The notes under the pieces: generated by a model
Told to the model about the DNA's origin: nothing
Seen by the model: the letters and a program-made list of their open reading frames with translations, nothing else
Database searches by the model: none
Shown: piece after piece, positions 9,110 to 17,337 of the stretch
Position numbering within the stretch: position 1 is the stretch's first letter
Layout: each line of letters starts with the position of its first letter
NCBI GenBank assembly: GCA_964415525.1
Contig: CAYQAS010000006.1
Coordinates: 1 to 64,000, forward strand
Source: CAZPUI01 sp964415525
Lineage (GTDB): Bacteria; Acidobacteriota; Holophagae; Holophagales; Holophagaceae
Direction of reading: 5' to 3'
DNA: 64,000 nucleotides
Translations under genes and position numbers: made by a program

Positions 9110-9762
9110 CGCTCGACTCCCTTGCGCACGGGGCGCGCTTTGGCCGCCCAGTCTGGAAATCCCTCGCGGTAGATGCGCAGGTTTCGATATCCCAGGGCTG
9201 AAAGCTTGCCCGCCAGGAGGTGCGAGTCCTGGCAGTCCCCGCCGCCGCAGTAGAGCACCAACAGGTCGGTATAGGACGCTCCGCTGCCCGCCTCAAAGGC
9301 GGTGAGCCGGGCCTCCAGGTCGGATTCCCACACCGGAACGCACCAGGCTCCGGCGATATGGCCGCTGCGGTAGTCCGCCGCGCGACGGGCATCCAGGAAG
9401 CTGACCCCTGACTGATGCGCCTTTGAGGCCGCCTCGGAGTCGATCTCCGGGAAAGGGCTGGCAGCACCCGAGGACGGACCCTTCCTATCGACGAAGGAAG
9501 TGGCTGGCGCATTCTGGATGACGACTGTCGTGTTGTGTGTCTTGGTGAGCGTTGACGTCGTCGGCCGGGGTGTCGGAGATGGCGCTGGGAGAGGGACTTC
9601 CTTCGGTTGCATTATCGGAGCGGGGGCCATGGCTCCAGCTGGCGCTGGCAAGGGCTGCCCAAACCAGGCCAGCCGCCGTTCATGCCCCGCCAAGGCATTG
9701 GAGATGAGGGCACAGGCCAGGGCAGCGATGGGAAGGAGCAGCAGCTCCCGCCAGAGCCTCAC
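9106..9762 (-). CDS. Membrane-anchored rhodanese-like protein
   Basis: A 218-aa protein with an N-terminal hydrophobic anchor (LLLLPIAALACALISNALAG), a Pro/Thr-rich low-complexity linker, and a C-terminal rhodanese domain (FLDARRAADYRSGHIAGA to the end). The active-site loop reads VLYCGGGDCQDS, with the expected catalytic Cys in YCGGG plus a second Cys. The family moves sulfane sulfur or acts as a redox sensor. The GTG start at 9762 overlaps the cobW stop (GTGA). Confidence 0.87.
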   Translation of the reverse strand: MRLWRELLLLPIAALACALISNALAGHERRLAWFGQPLPAPAGAMAPAPIMQPKEVPLPAPSPTPRPTTSTLTKTHNTTVVIQNAPATSFVDRKGPSSGAASPFPEIDSEAASKAHQSGVSFLDARRAADYRSGHIAGAWCVPVWESDLEARLTAFEAGSGASYTDLLVLYCGGGDCQDSHLLAGKLSALGYRNLRIYREGFPDWAAKARPVRKGVER

Positions 9763-10754
9763 AGCACCACCTTCCGGCGGGCGCCCGCAGGGGCTCGCTC
9801 GATGCTGCGCAGGGCCTTGCGCCATCCTTCGCGGTCGAGGCCGACGCCGATGACGACGCTCATGCACTCGGGAAGGCGGCCTTCGGGCAGGGGCGGAAGG
9901 GGCATGATCTCCACCCGCCCATCCGCAAGATGAAAGGCCCAGCGGTCCGAGCCGTCCTCGCGGGGGGGCCAGCCGTGGAATGCGGCCACGCCCTTGGCAC
10001 GAAGGAGTTCACCACCGGGTAGCCCCGCGCGCAGCAGAGACTCCAGGCCCTCGGCATCCACCGGGTGATCCCACCGGACGGCGAGGGAGCGCGCCTCGCC
10101 AAAGCCGATGCCGGGGGAGCCATCGCCCGTCCGGACATCGCCGTGCCAGGGATCCGGAGCGTCCAGGGGGCCCTGACCCTGGCAGGTGCGTACCACCGGA
10201 TGGTCGGGATGGGCGGTCTGGATCTGGGCGGACCAGGCCATGGCCATGGCGGGATCGAGGTCGGTCTTGCTGATGTGGACGAGGCTGGCGAGGGCCACCT
10301 GTCGTCGCACCAGATCCCGCTGGGTTAGGTGGTGCAGGGGCGTGAGGGCGCTCACCACCGTGAGGCATCCGGCAAGTCTCACACGCCCCGCGAGGCCAGG
10401 CTCCTGGTCCAAGTCCATCAGATCCGTGGGATCGGCTAGCCCGGTGGTCTCCAGCACCACTCGCGCCGGTCGTGTTTCCGATGCGCGATCCGCCCAGCCC
10501 GCAAGGGTCGCCGCCACTTCCGAGCGCAGGCTGCAGCAGGCGCACCCATCCAGCAGGTTCTCCATGGCGGCGAGATCCGGCCGGGTGGCCTCCAGCAAGG
10601 CCCCATCAATGCTGACGCTGCCGAACTCATTGACGAGCACGGCGACCTTTCGCCCTGCCTCGATCTCCGTGCGCAGGAGGCGATTCACTAGGGTGGTCTT
10701 GCCCGCGCCCAGAGGGCCGGTGACGACGAGGACTTCGACGGGATGAATGGACAT
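9759..10754 (-). CDS. CobW/COG0523 family G3E GTPase, metal chaperone
   Basis: 331 aa. The P-loop GPLGAGKTTLVNRLL, the metal-binding DGCACC (CxCC) motif, the VLETTGLADP switch region and SKTD for guanine recognition identify a G3E GTPase of the CobW/ZigA/YeiR group. These deliver metals (often Zn or Co) to client enzymes. The C-terminal CobW_C domain ends KALRSIERAP. It is first in the operon with rhodanese, MauE-like and glycerate kinase genes. No Zur-like site was recognised upstream, but the repeat pair before kdtA lies in the same 160-bp divergent region. Confidence 0.92.
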   Translation of the reverse strand: MSIHPVEVLVVTGPLGAGKTTLVNRLLRTEIEAGRKVAVLVNEFGSVSIDGALLEATRPDLAAMENLLDGCACCSLRSEVAATLAGWADRASETRPARVVLETTGLADPTDLMDLDQEPGLAGRVRLAGCLTVVSALTPLHHLTQRDLVRRQVALASLVHISKTDLDPAMAMAWSAQIQTAHPDHPVVRTCQGQGPLDAPDPWHGDVRTGDGSPGIGFGEARSLAVRWDHPVDAEGLESLLRAGLPGGELLRAKGVAAFHGWPPREDGSDRWAFHLADGRVEIMPLPPLPEGRLPECMSVVIGVGLDREGWRKALRSIERAPAGARRKVVL

Positions 10755-10808
10755 GCCCTGATAATAGAAGGGTCAGCTCTGGGAAGATCAAGCCCCGCGA
10801 GGCGCAGG

Positions 10809-10849
10809 CGAGCGGGAGGATGGCAGGGGTGCCACCGGTAGACTGGGGG
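10809..10849. repeat. Direct repeat copy A with hairpin, cobW-kdtA divergent region
   Basis: A 41-bp unit starting CGAGCGGGAGGATGGCA and ending AGACTGGGGG. It recurs at 10872-10914. The centre forms a hairpin, GGATGGCA-GGG-GTGCCACC, that is imperfect in this copy. Confidence 0.75.
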
Positions 10850-10871
10850 CCCCAGCTCCGAGAGGCACTGA

Positions 10872-10914
10872 CGAGCGGGAGGATGGCACGGGGTGCCATC
10901 CGATAGACTGGGGG
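10872..10914. repeat. Direct repeat copy B with perfect hairpin, abutting kdtA start
   Basis: The second copy of the unit, 63 bp after the first. Here the centre is a perfect 9-bp stem, GGATGGCAC-GGG-GTGCCATCC (10880-10900), and the unit ends one base before the kdtA ATG, so it would be in the mRNA leader. It may be a REP-like element or a duplicated operator. Confidence 0.75.
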
Positions 10915-10915
10915 T

Positions 10916-12238
10916 ATGGATGCCGTCGATCTGAGCTACTTGGGCCTCGTCAGTCTGGCGGGGGCGCTGGCGCGGTCGATGAAGGCAGGGCTGCCGGAAG
11001 CCTGGCGTCTGCGGCTGGAGGCAGCCCCTCCGGAGCTGCCCGCGCGCTGGGTCTGGGTGCATGCCGTGAGCGTGGGCGAATTGCTCTTGGCGGACGGGCT
11101 GCTGGGGTGTCTGCGAGACGGCGGCTGCCACCTTCACGTCACCACGGGTACACCTGCGGGCATGACCTTGTTGGCTCAGCGGCTGCCGGGCTGGGACCAA
11201 GGTACGGGCCGCGTTACCGGCGGAGCCTTTCCTTTGGATGATCCGGCGGGGCTGGCCGCCTTCTTTGCGACACCGCCCGCAGCTTTTCTCGCCCTCGAAA
11301 CGGAGCTCTGGCCCAACCTTTTGCGGGAACTGGAAGCCCGAGGCATCCCTCGTCTCGTGGTGAACGGGCGGCTCACCGAGCGTACCCTGGCGCACGGCGG
11401 CGCCTGGATCCGCCGGGCGGCTTCACGGCTCACGCGGGTGGCTGCGCGGGATCCCGAGTCAGCTGAAGCCTTCCGAAGGCTGGGGGCCCCCGACGTGGTG
11501 CTGGGGGGCAACCTCAAGGCGGATGCGCCTCCACCAAGAGAGCTACACGAAGGCTGGGCGGCCCTCCGAGTGGGTTGGCAGGCCCATCCGGTGGTGGTGG
11601 CGGGAAACACGCTGGCGGGGGAAGAGGCCCTGGTGCTGGAGGCTTGGGATGAATTGCGGAAGCGCAGAGGCGAAGCGCGTCTGGTGCTCGCCCCTCGCAA
11701 GCCCCAGCGTTTCGATGCGGTGGCGGAGCTGTTGACGCAGCAGGGGCGGTGCTTTCGGCGAGCATCGGTGGGTTGGCCGGCCTCTTCAGAGGCATGGGTG
11801 GACGTGGATGTCCTGTTGCTGGACACTCTCGGAGAGCTCTCAGCCGCTTACGGCGAAGGCACGGTGGCGCTGGTGGGCGGAGGGTGGACCTGGGAGGGCG
11901 GACACAATCCTCTCGAGCCGGTGCGCTATGGTGTGCCGACCCTGATGGGGCCGGGCTACCGCAATTTTCAGGATCTCGCGGAACCCCTGTTGCGCGCCGG
12001 GCTCGTGTCTGTGGTGGATGCGGATGATCTCGCTGGAACACTGATCAAATCCATGGAAGGGGCTCCACTTCGGCCTCAGAACGAATGGGGCGTTGCCATC
12101 CTTCCGAAAGAACTCTGTGGTACCCTCGATCGCACCTTGCAGGCTCTGATTCCGTTCCTTCCCATGACCTGTCCAAACGGATTGCAGACAGGAGTTCTTC
12201 CCTATGAAGAGCGCCCCACACGTCATCCTCATCGATGA
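10916..12238 (+). CDS. waaA: 3-deoxy-D-manno-octulosonic acid (Kdo) transferase
   Basis: The KdtA/WaaA GT-B enzyme that transfers Kdo from CMP-Kdo to lipid A precursor on the inner leaflet. It is 440 aa. The catalytic glutamate is E55 in VHAVSVGE. Also typical are ALETELWPN, the VVNGRLTERT segment, LAPRKPQRF, and the C-terminal EGGHNPLEPVRYGVPTLMGP donor-binding region. The ATG follows repeat B directly without an obvious ribosome site apart from the G-run. The last 35 bases overlap the following regulator gene. Confidence 0.93.
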   Translation: MDAVDLSYLGLVSLAGALARSMKAGLPEAWRLRLEAAPPELPARWVWVHAVSVGELLLADGLLGCLRDGGCHLHVTTGTPAGMTLLAQRLPGWDQGTGRVTGGAFPLDDPAGLAAFFATPPAAFLALETELWPNLLRELEARGIPRLVVNGRLTERTLAHGGAWIRRAASRLTRVAARDPESAEAFRRLGAPDVVLGGNLKADAPPPRELHEGWAALRVGWQAHPVVVAGNTLAGEEALVLEAWDELRKRRGEARLVLAPRKPQRFDAVAELLTQQGRCFRRASVGWPASSEAWVDVDVLLLDTLGELSAAYGEGTVALVGGGWTWEGGHNPLEPVRYGVPTLMGPGYRNFQDLAEPLLRAGLVSVVDADDLAGTLIKSMEGAPLRPQNEWGVAILPKELCGTLDRTLQALIPFLPMTCPNGLQTGVLPYEERPTRHPHR

Positions 12239-13109
12239 CGACCTGAGTGTCCTGTCCATGGTGAGCGAGATGCTCGCCTCCCATGGCATGGTGGTTCACA
12301 CCTTCTCGGATGGGCGTCGCGCCCTCCAGGCCCTCGAGGACCCAGCCGCGCCGAGCATCGATCTGGTCATCAGCGATATCAACATGGAGGGGATGAACGG
12401 CTTTGATGTCATCCACCGGGTGAAGGCGATCCATGCCAAGTTGCCTGTGGTGTTGATGACAGGCATGGCGACGTTGGATTACGCCATTCGTGCTATGCGC
12501 ATGGGCGCCGCGAATCTCTTCCAGAAACCGCTGTCCATGCGCGAGTTGGTGAATAGCGTTTTCCATCTGGTGGAACTGCATCGGGACCTGCGTCTGGCCG
12601 AGGCGAGCCTCAAGGGGCTATTGCGGGAGGAACGCCAGTTCCTATACACCTCCGCCGACCTCGACATCCCGAGCCTCGTCGTGCACCTCACGGATCGGCT
12701 GGTGCAGCAGGGCTTCGCGGAACCCAACAATGTGGATGTCTACGCCATGGCCTTCCACGAGGCCCTGGTGAACGCCCATGAGCACGGCAACCTGGAACTG
12801 GAGAGCAGCCTCAAGGCCGACCTCTTCAGCTCCGAGGACGCCTACGGCGTGCTGCTCCAACAGCGCCTGCAGGATCCCGTCTATTCCGCCCGAGAGATTG
12901 GCGTGACTGCGGAGATGACACCTGACTGCTACACGGTCACCATCCGCGACCAAGGCAAGGGCTTCGACGCGCAGCGGAGCTTTCGGTTCAACGACGATGC
13001 CATCTCCAAGCAGTTCGGACGTGGGCTGGCGATGATCCACCTCGTGATGGACTCCGTGAGCTTCCATCGCGGAGGAACCGAAATCCAGATGGTCGTGCGG
13101 CGGAAGTAA
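12204..13109 (+). CDS. Response regulator with C-terminal anti-sigma-type HATPase
   Basis: 301 aa. Residues 1-125 are a receiver domain with acidic DDD at 11-13, phospho-acceptor D58 in ISDINM, T86 and K108. After a helical linker comes an RsbW/SpoIIAB-like HATPase_c domain with N-box NAHEHGN and G1 box IRDQGKGFD, ending GRGLAMIHLVMDSV. Such proteins can phosphorylate or sequester an anti-anti-sigma partner under receiver control; no partner is in the window. The ATG at 12204 lies inside kdtA. Confidence 0.9.
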   Translation: MKSAPHVILIDDDLSVLSMVSEMLASHGMVVHTFSDGRRALQALEDPAAPSIDLVISDINMEGMNGFDVIHRVKAIHAKLPVVLMTGMATLDYAIRAMRMGAANLFQKPLSMRELVNSVFHLVELHRDLRLAEASLKGLLREERQFLYTSADLDIPSLVVHLTDRLVQQGFAEPNNVDVYAMAFHEALVNAHEHGNLELESSLKADLFSSEDAYGVLLQQRLQDPVYSAREIGVTAEMTPDCYTVTIRDQGKGFDAQRSFRFNDDAISKQFGRGLAMIHLVMDSVSFHRGGTEIQMVVRRK

Positions 13110-13127
13110 GGCCTCTGAGTCCGAATA

Positions 13128-13160
13128 CATAAAGAGGCGACCTCGGGCCGCCTCTTTATG
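13128..13160. terminator. Bidirectional terminator
   Basis: A perfect 12-bp stem CATAAAGAGGCG/CGCCTCTTTATG with a 9-nt loop lies between the regulator gene (ends 13109) and convergent trxA (ends 13180). It carries TTTAT on the plus side and TTTATG on the minus side. Confidence 0.85.
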
Positions 13161-13179
13161 TCCTATGTCTCAAGAGGGC

Positions 13180-13500
13180 CTAGAAGGCCTGCTGGATGAA
13201 GGCCGTGAGCTGGGGCTTGGCCGCGCCGCCCACACGCTTCTCCACCAGCTTGCCGTCCTTGAACAGGAGCAGGGTGGGGATGGACATGATCCCGTACTGG
13301 CCGGCGATCACGGGGTTCTCGTCGACGTTTACCTTCACGATCTGGACCTTGCCGGTGTATTCGGCGGCGAGTTCATCCAGGATGGGGGCAATCATGCGGC
13401 AGGGGCCGCACCAGGGGGCCCAGAAGTCCACGAGCGTGACGCCAGCGGCGACCGTGCTCTGGAATTCGTCGTCCGTGATGTGCTTGACGAGGTCGGACAT
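13180..13500 (-). CDS. trxA: Thioredoxin
   Basis: A 106-aa cytosolic thioredoxin, the general protein disulfide reductase. The active site is WCGPC with cysteines C31 and C34. The cis-proline loop SIPTLLLFKDG and C-terminal GGAAKPQLTAFI are canonical. The ATG at 13500 is preceded by a GGAGAA ribosome site. It is last in the ribB/cNMP/trxA minus-strand run. Confidence 0.97.
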   Translation of the reverse strand: MSDLVKHITDDEFQSTVAAGVTLVDFWAPWCGPCRMIAPILDELAAEYTGKVQIVKVNVDENPVIAGQYGIMSIPTLLLFKDGKLVEKRVGGAAKPQLTAFIQQAF

Positions 13501-13530
13501 GGATTCTCCTTCTCCAGAAAATGCAGTTGA

Positions 13531-14025
13531 TCAGGGTAGCGGAATCAGGCTGCTGCTGCCGCCACCGCCCCACTGGGCAATGGTGAAAATACTCATGTAA
13601 CGCTCGTTGGTCTCCCGCAGGCGCTGGGCCAGCACCTCGCAGAGGGCGTAGAGCACCTTGAGGGCGATCTGGTGGTGGCTTTCGATGAGCACCCTCAGGT
13701 CTTTGAGGGGGATGAAGAAGAGCTCGCAGTCCTCGTTGGCGATGGCATCTGCCGCCCGGGGGCTGAAATCGATCAGGGCCATCTCACCGAAAAATGCGTT
13801 GGATTCCAGCACCGCCAGGGCTTCTTCGCCACTGGCGGCCTGCTTGCTGATGCGTACGCCGCCCCGGATGACGATGAACAGACCGTCGCCCGCATCGCCC
13901 TCCCGGAAGATCACTTGATTGGCGGCATAACCGCGCACCTGCCCGATGATCAGGACCTGAGCTCGCTCTGTCTCGTCCAGGTTGCGGAAGAGGGGCGAGT
14001 CGTTGAGGAACGAAGTGTTGATCAC
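13531..14025 (-). CDS. Cyclic nucleotide-binding domain protein
   Basis: 164 aa, a single Crp-type cNMP-binding domain: FREGDAGDGLFIVIRGGV, then FFGEMALIDFSPRAADAIA, which matches the phosphate-binding cassette FGExALL-x-RxA closely (the Arg is present). There is no DNA-binding helix-turn-helix, only a helical C-terminal tail ending in glycine/serine-rich residues. It is likely a stand-alone sensor or binding module. Its ATG overlaps the ribB stop by four bases. Confidence 0.88.
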   Translation of the reverse strand: MINTSFLNDSPLFRNLDETERAQVLIIGQVRGYAANQVIFREGDAGDGLFIVIRGGVRISKQAASGEEALAVLESNAFFGEMALIDFSPRAADAIANEDCELFFIPLKDLRVLIESHHQIALKVLYALCEVLAQRLRETNERYMSIFTIAQWGGGGSSSLIPLP

Positions 14026-15080
14026 CGAGGATCCATGTGGACGTGTTCCACGATATCGAGCCCGAATCCCTTGAGTCCAACGTACTTTTTGGGATGTCGG
14101 CTCAGCAGTCGCATGTGCTTCACGCCCAATAGGCCCAGGATCTGGGCGCCCATGCCGATTTCCCGGTCCGTGGGGTGGGGATCCTCGGGCGAGGTCGAGC
14201 CACGTCGCAGGTATACCACCACGCCTTCCTCTGCCTGGGCGACGGCGTCCATGGCGGCATGGAATGGGGTGCCAGGCTGGTTGCCGAAACCGAGCAGATC
14301 CTCGGGAAGGCTTTCCATGTGCACGCGAACAAGGGGGGTACCCGTGAGAGGCCCCTTTGTGAAAGCCAGGTGAATGGCGCCGTCCAGGAGGCTCTCAAAG
14401 CGGTGGACGGTCAGGGAGCCCCAGGTCGTCTCCACACGGTCCGAGCCCAGGGGTCGGATGATGGGGTCCTTGCGCAATCGGTAGGCGACCAGATCCGCCA
14501 CGGTGACGAGCAGGAGGCCATGCTTCTCGCAGAAGGGAATGAGGTCCGGCACTCGGGCCATGGTGCCGTCATCGTTCATGATTTCACAGATGACGCCACT
14601 GGGATGCAGACCGGCGAGGCGGGCGAGATCCACACTGGCCTCGGTCTGGCCGGTTCGGGTCAGGACGCCGCCCGCTCGTGCACGCAGGGGGAACATGTGG
14701 CCCGGTTTCACGAAGTCCGACGCCTGGGCCTCAGGCGCGACGAGGGCCTGGATGGTGCGGGAGCGGTCCCCGGCGCTGATGCCAGTGGAGGTGCCTTCTC
14801 GGGCCTCAACGGTGATGCAGAAGGCGGTCTCGAAGGGGCTGGTGTTGTCCCGCACCATGAGTGGAATTTGTAGGTGATCGAGGAGTTGCGCCTCCAGGGC
14901 GACGCAGATCAGGCCTCTGCCGTGGGTGGCCATGAAGGCGATGGCCTCCGGCGTGATGTGCTGGGCGGCGAGGGTGAGATCCCCTTCGTTTTCACGGTCT
15001 TCATCGTCGATGACGACCACCATCCTTCCGGATCGGATGGCTTCAATGGCTTCCTCAATGGTTGCAAAAGGACTGGGCAC
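14022..15080 (-). CDS. ribB: 3,4-dihydroxy-2-butanone 4-phosphate synthase with degenerate GTP cyclohydrolase II domain
   Basis: The N-terminal half (about residues 1-205) is RibB, which converts ribulose 5-phosphate into the riboflavin precursor. It has DDEDRENEGDL, TSTGISAGDRSRTI, and HPSGVICEIMNDDGTMAR. The C-terminal half aligns with RibA but has lost its zinc cysteines: the HSECLTGD...RCDCG region reads HMESLPEDLLGFGNQPGT. The arginine-rich catalytic loop is also altered, so GTP cyclohydrolase activity is unlikely. The GTG at 15080 is chosen for its GGGAGG site 4-5 bases upstream. No FMN riboswitch was recognised in the 154-bp upstream region. Confidence 0.9.
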   Translation of the reverse strand: MPSPFATIEEAIEAIRSGRMVVVIDDEDRENEGDLTLAAQHITPEAIAFMATHGRGLICVALEAQLLDHLQIPLMVRDNTSPFETAFCITVEAREGTSTGISAGDRSRTIQALVAPEAQASDFVKPGHMFPLRARAGGVLTRTGQTEASVDLARLAGLHPSGVICEIMNDDGTMARVPDLIPFCEKHGLLLVTVADLVAYRLRKDPIIRPLGSDRVETTWGSLTVHRFESLLDGAIHLAFTKGPLTGTPLVRVHMESLPEDLLGFGNQPGTPFHAAMDAVAQAEEGVVVYLRRGSTSPEDPHPTDREIGMGAQILGLLGVKHMRLLSRHPKKYVGLKGFGLDIVEHVHMDPR

Positions 15081-15234
15081 GGAACCTCCCCGGAACCTCC
15101 AGGATCCCCGAAGCACCCGGTTGGGGGGAAGGGCTGGCAGTGGGTTGTGCCGCAGTCTGGAATCATTCCTGACCACGGCGGGCGTCGTGCTACATTCGGA
15201 ACAGCATCCATGTGATTGCGAGAGGGGATGTTCC

Positions 15235-16224
15235 ATGTCCCAAGGACTCATCCAAGGCTTCATGCGCGAAGCGCCATTACCTGACGTCATCCAACTGGTA
15301 AGCCAGGGGGGGAAGTCCGGCTGCTTCCATGTGACCGAGGATGCACGCCGCGCCAAGATCTTCCTGCAGAGCGGCCGCATCGTGCATGCCGTGTCGAACG
15401 ATGCGGAGGGTCTGGACGCCGTCTATGAAGTGGCCCTGTGGCTCGACGGACAGTACCGCTTCGAGGAATCCACATCCGAAGTGCCAACCACGATCACCAA
15501 GAGCAATGCCGCGCTCCTGATGGAGATGCACCGGCGCATGGATGAGTGGCGGGTCATCAGCCAGAAGATCCCTTCCCTGGATCTTTACCCCGCCTCCACC
15601 CTCCTTCCGGGTGAGACCCCCAGCGGTGTCAGTCCACGCGAAGCCAAGCTGCTGAGCATCTGCACGGGCTACTACTCGGTGTCAGAGCTGGCTTCGGTCC
15701 TGCAGAAGTCTGTACTGAATGTGGCCAAGGATGTTTATGGATTGGTCATGGCCAATCATGTCGTGATGAAGGGCATCCGGTCTGGCAAACGTCCAGATGT
15801 TCCCGAGGCGCCTGTGGCCTCGGCGCCTGAGCCTACTCCTGTCTTGCCTGTGGTTCTCCCCGTCCTCGACACGCCTCAGGCCGTCGCCCCGGAACCCGCT
15901 CCCGCTCAGATCTCGATTCCTGAGCCGCCCCGTGCGCCGCAGGTTCCTGCCGCCAGCGGGATGGTGGATCCCATCAAGGTTGCGAAGTTGAACGCCTTTG
16001 CGCAGCGCATCGTCATGGCCTCCAAAGGTGTGCTTCCGACGGACCTGCACGGGATGGTGGGGACGCTCCATGCCCAGGCTGTCCAGCAGATCGGCCAAGG
16101 CGAAGGTCCTGAAGCCGTGAAGAATCTGGCACTCTCCATCAGTCGCGGGGCCGTGGATACGGGCCTCGACGCCGACCTCGTCAAGAACCTGAACGCCCAG
16201 CTCAAGGCGCTCTTCAACAAGTAG
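15235..16224 (+). CDS. DUF4388 (PATAN-type) domain protein
   Basis: 329 aa. The N-terminal ~100 residues (MREAPLPDVIQLVSQGGKSG, then IFLQSGRIVHAVSND) match the DUF4388 module found in gliding, signalling and c-di-GMP proteins of deltaproteobacteria and Acidobacteria. A winged-helix-like middle (SICTGYYSVSELASVLQKS), a Pro/Ala/Val linker at about 185-245, and a helical C-terminal tail follow. Function is unknown; a scaffold or adaptor role is likely. The start at 15235 has GAGAGGGG upstream. The next two genes follow closely. Confidence 0.8.
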   Translation: MSQGLIQGFMREAPLPDVIQLVSQGGKSGCFHVTEDARRAKIFLQSGRIVHAVSNDAEGLDAVYEVALWLDGQYRFEESTSEVPTTITKSNAALLMEMHRRMDEWRVISQKIPSLDLYPASTLLPGETPSGVSPREAKLLSICTGYYSVSELASVLQKSVLNVAKDVYGLVMANHVVMKGIRSGKRPDVPEAPVASAPEPTPVLPVVLPVLDTPQAVAPEPAPAQISIPEPPRAPQVPAASGMVDPIKVAKLNAFAQRIVMASKGVLPTDLHGMVGTLHAQAVQQIGQGEGPEAVKNLALSISRGAVDTGLDADLVKNLNAQLKALFNK

Positions 16225-16236
16225 TCGGGATCACCC

Positions 16237-17337
16237 ATGGCAAACCATTCCCTCAGGGGCCTATTCGGGGCCTCCCTGGCGCTGCTTGCGCTGACGGTCT
16301 CCTGTCTGGAGCCCAAGAACAGTGCCGGATCGACCAAGGGCACGACCCTGATCGCCTTCGACACCGCGGAAGGCGCCACCAAACGCCTGCTGATGTGGGA
16401 CAACCTGGACACCCTCGTCGAACAGACCGGGGACATCAAGCCCACCCGCACGCTCGAAGACAGCAAGCTGAACCAGGTGAAGGATCTGGCCTGGGGTGGG
16501 CTCTGCATCGACCAGACCGGGCATTACCTCTACGGCGTGAGCTCAACGGGAGAGGTGGTTCGAATCGCGAATATTCACCGTCAGGACGGCACGATCAAGA
16601 CACCTGAAGACATTCATGTCTTCAGGATCGAAGGGGAGCGGCTCAGCGAAAGCAAGTTCGAACAGGCTGCCCTGGATGCCACCAATCGGGTGCTCTATGT
16701 GCTGGAAACGAACAGTTCACAGTCCAGGGTTTGGGCGGTGAGCAACCCCGACAGTGTCCTTGCGGCCTCCACACCGGGGCGGAAGGTCGAGGTGGAAGGC
16801 AACACGGACAAGGGGGGCACCGGTCTGGCTTTTCGAGCAGGTTCGCTCTACGCCTTCTTCAAGGATGGGGCGACGGTCTATAACCCCCAGAAGAATCCCT
16901 TCGATGGGGCACGGCTCCGCATGGGGTCGGGCGGCAGCAACTTCCCTCAGTCCGCCTCCGTGCTGATTGGCACCAAGACCACTCTGGGTGCTCACGGATC
17001 CATGGCGGTGGACGACCAGGATCGCATCTATGTCGCCAGGCACCTCACGGATGCCGCGCTATCTGGTTCACCCATGCTGGTCTTCCGCAAATACCAATTC
17101 GACAGCTCGTACGATCAGGCTCCCATGGAGACCTTCGGTGAAACGACCCTTCGGAACCTCCGAGTGATCGCGCACGCGGGCACCAAAGACTGGCTGGTCG
17201 GCGCGGACATGGTGAGTTCGTTGCCCACCACCAGCCTCCACATCTGGAAAAACGTCTCGCAGCGGGGCAGCGTCAAGTCCATGAGCGCGGGATCAGGCAC
17301 CGCCATCAAGGGCATCGCACTGGACGGGAGCAACTGA
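16237..17337 (+). CDS. Lipoprotein with beta-propeller-like repeats, unknown function
   Basis: 366 aa. The signal peptide ends with lipobox LTVSC, lipidated Cys at C23. The rest alternates short hydrophobic strands with phrases such as GLCIDQTGHYLYGVS, AALDATNRVLYVLET and SMAVDDQDRIYVARH, as in SMP-30/NHL-type propellers. No family was named with confidence. It lies 12 bases after the DUF4388 gene, and its stop directly abuts the ftsX-like ATG. Confidence 0.65.
   Translation: MANHSLRGLFGASLALLALTVSCLEPKNSAGSTKGTTLIAFDTAEGATKRLLMWDNLDTLVEQTGDIKPTRTLEDSKLNQVKDLAWGGLCIDQTGHYLYGVSSTGEVVRIANIHRQDGTIKTPEDIHVFRIEGERLSESKFEQAALDATNRVLYVLETNSSQSRVWAVSNPDSVLAASTPGRKVEVEGNTDKGGTGLAFRAGSLYAFFKDGATVYNPQKNPFDGARLRMGSGGSNFPQSASVLIGTKTTLGAHGSMAVDDQDRIYVARHLTDAALSGSPMLVFRKYQFDSSYDQAPMETFGETTLRNLRVIAHAGTKDWLVGADMVSSLPTTSLHIWKNVSQRGSVKSMSAGSGTAIKGIALDGSN

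Noticed and set aside
7809..9512. One long minus-strand frame that could be read as a 567-aa fusion ending in glycerate kinase
   Set aside because: The upstream part is an out-of-frame shadow of the rhodanese and MauE-like genes; the GTG at 8657 with an upstream ribosome site starts the real kinase.
15081..15234. Possible FMN riboswitch before ribB
   Set aside because: The conserved RFN element blocks were not found; the sequence is only GC-rich with two GGAGG sites.
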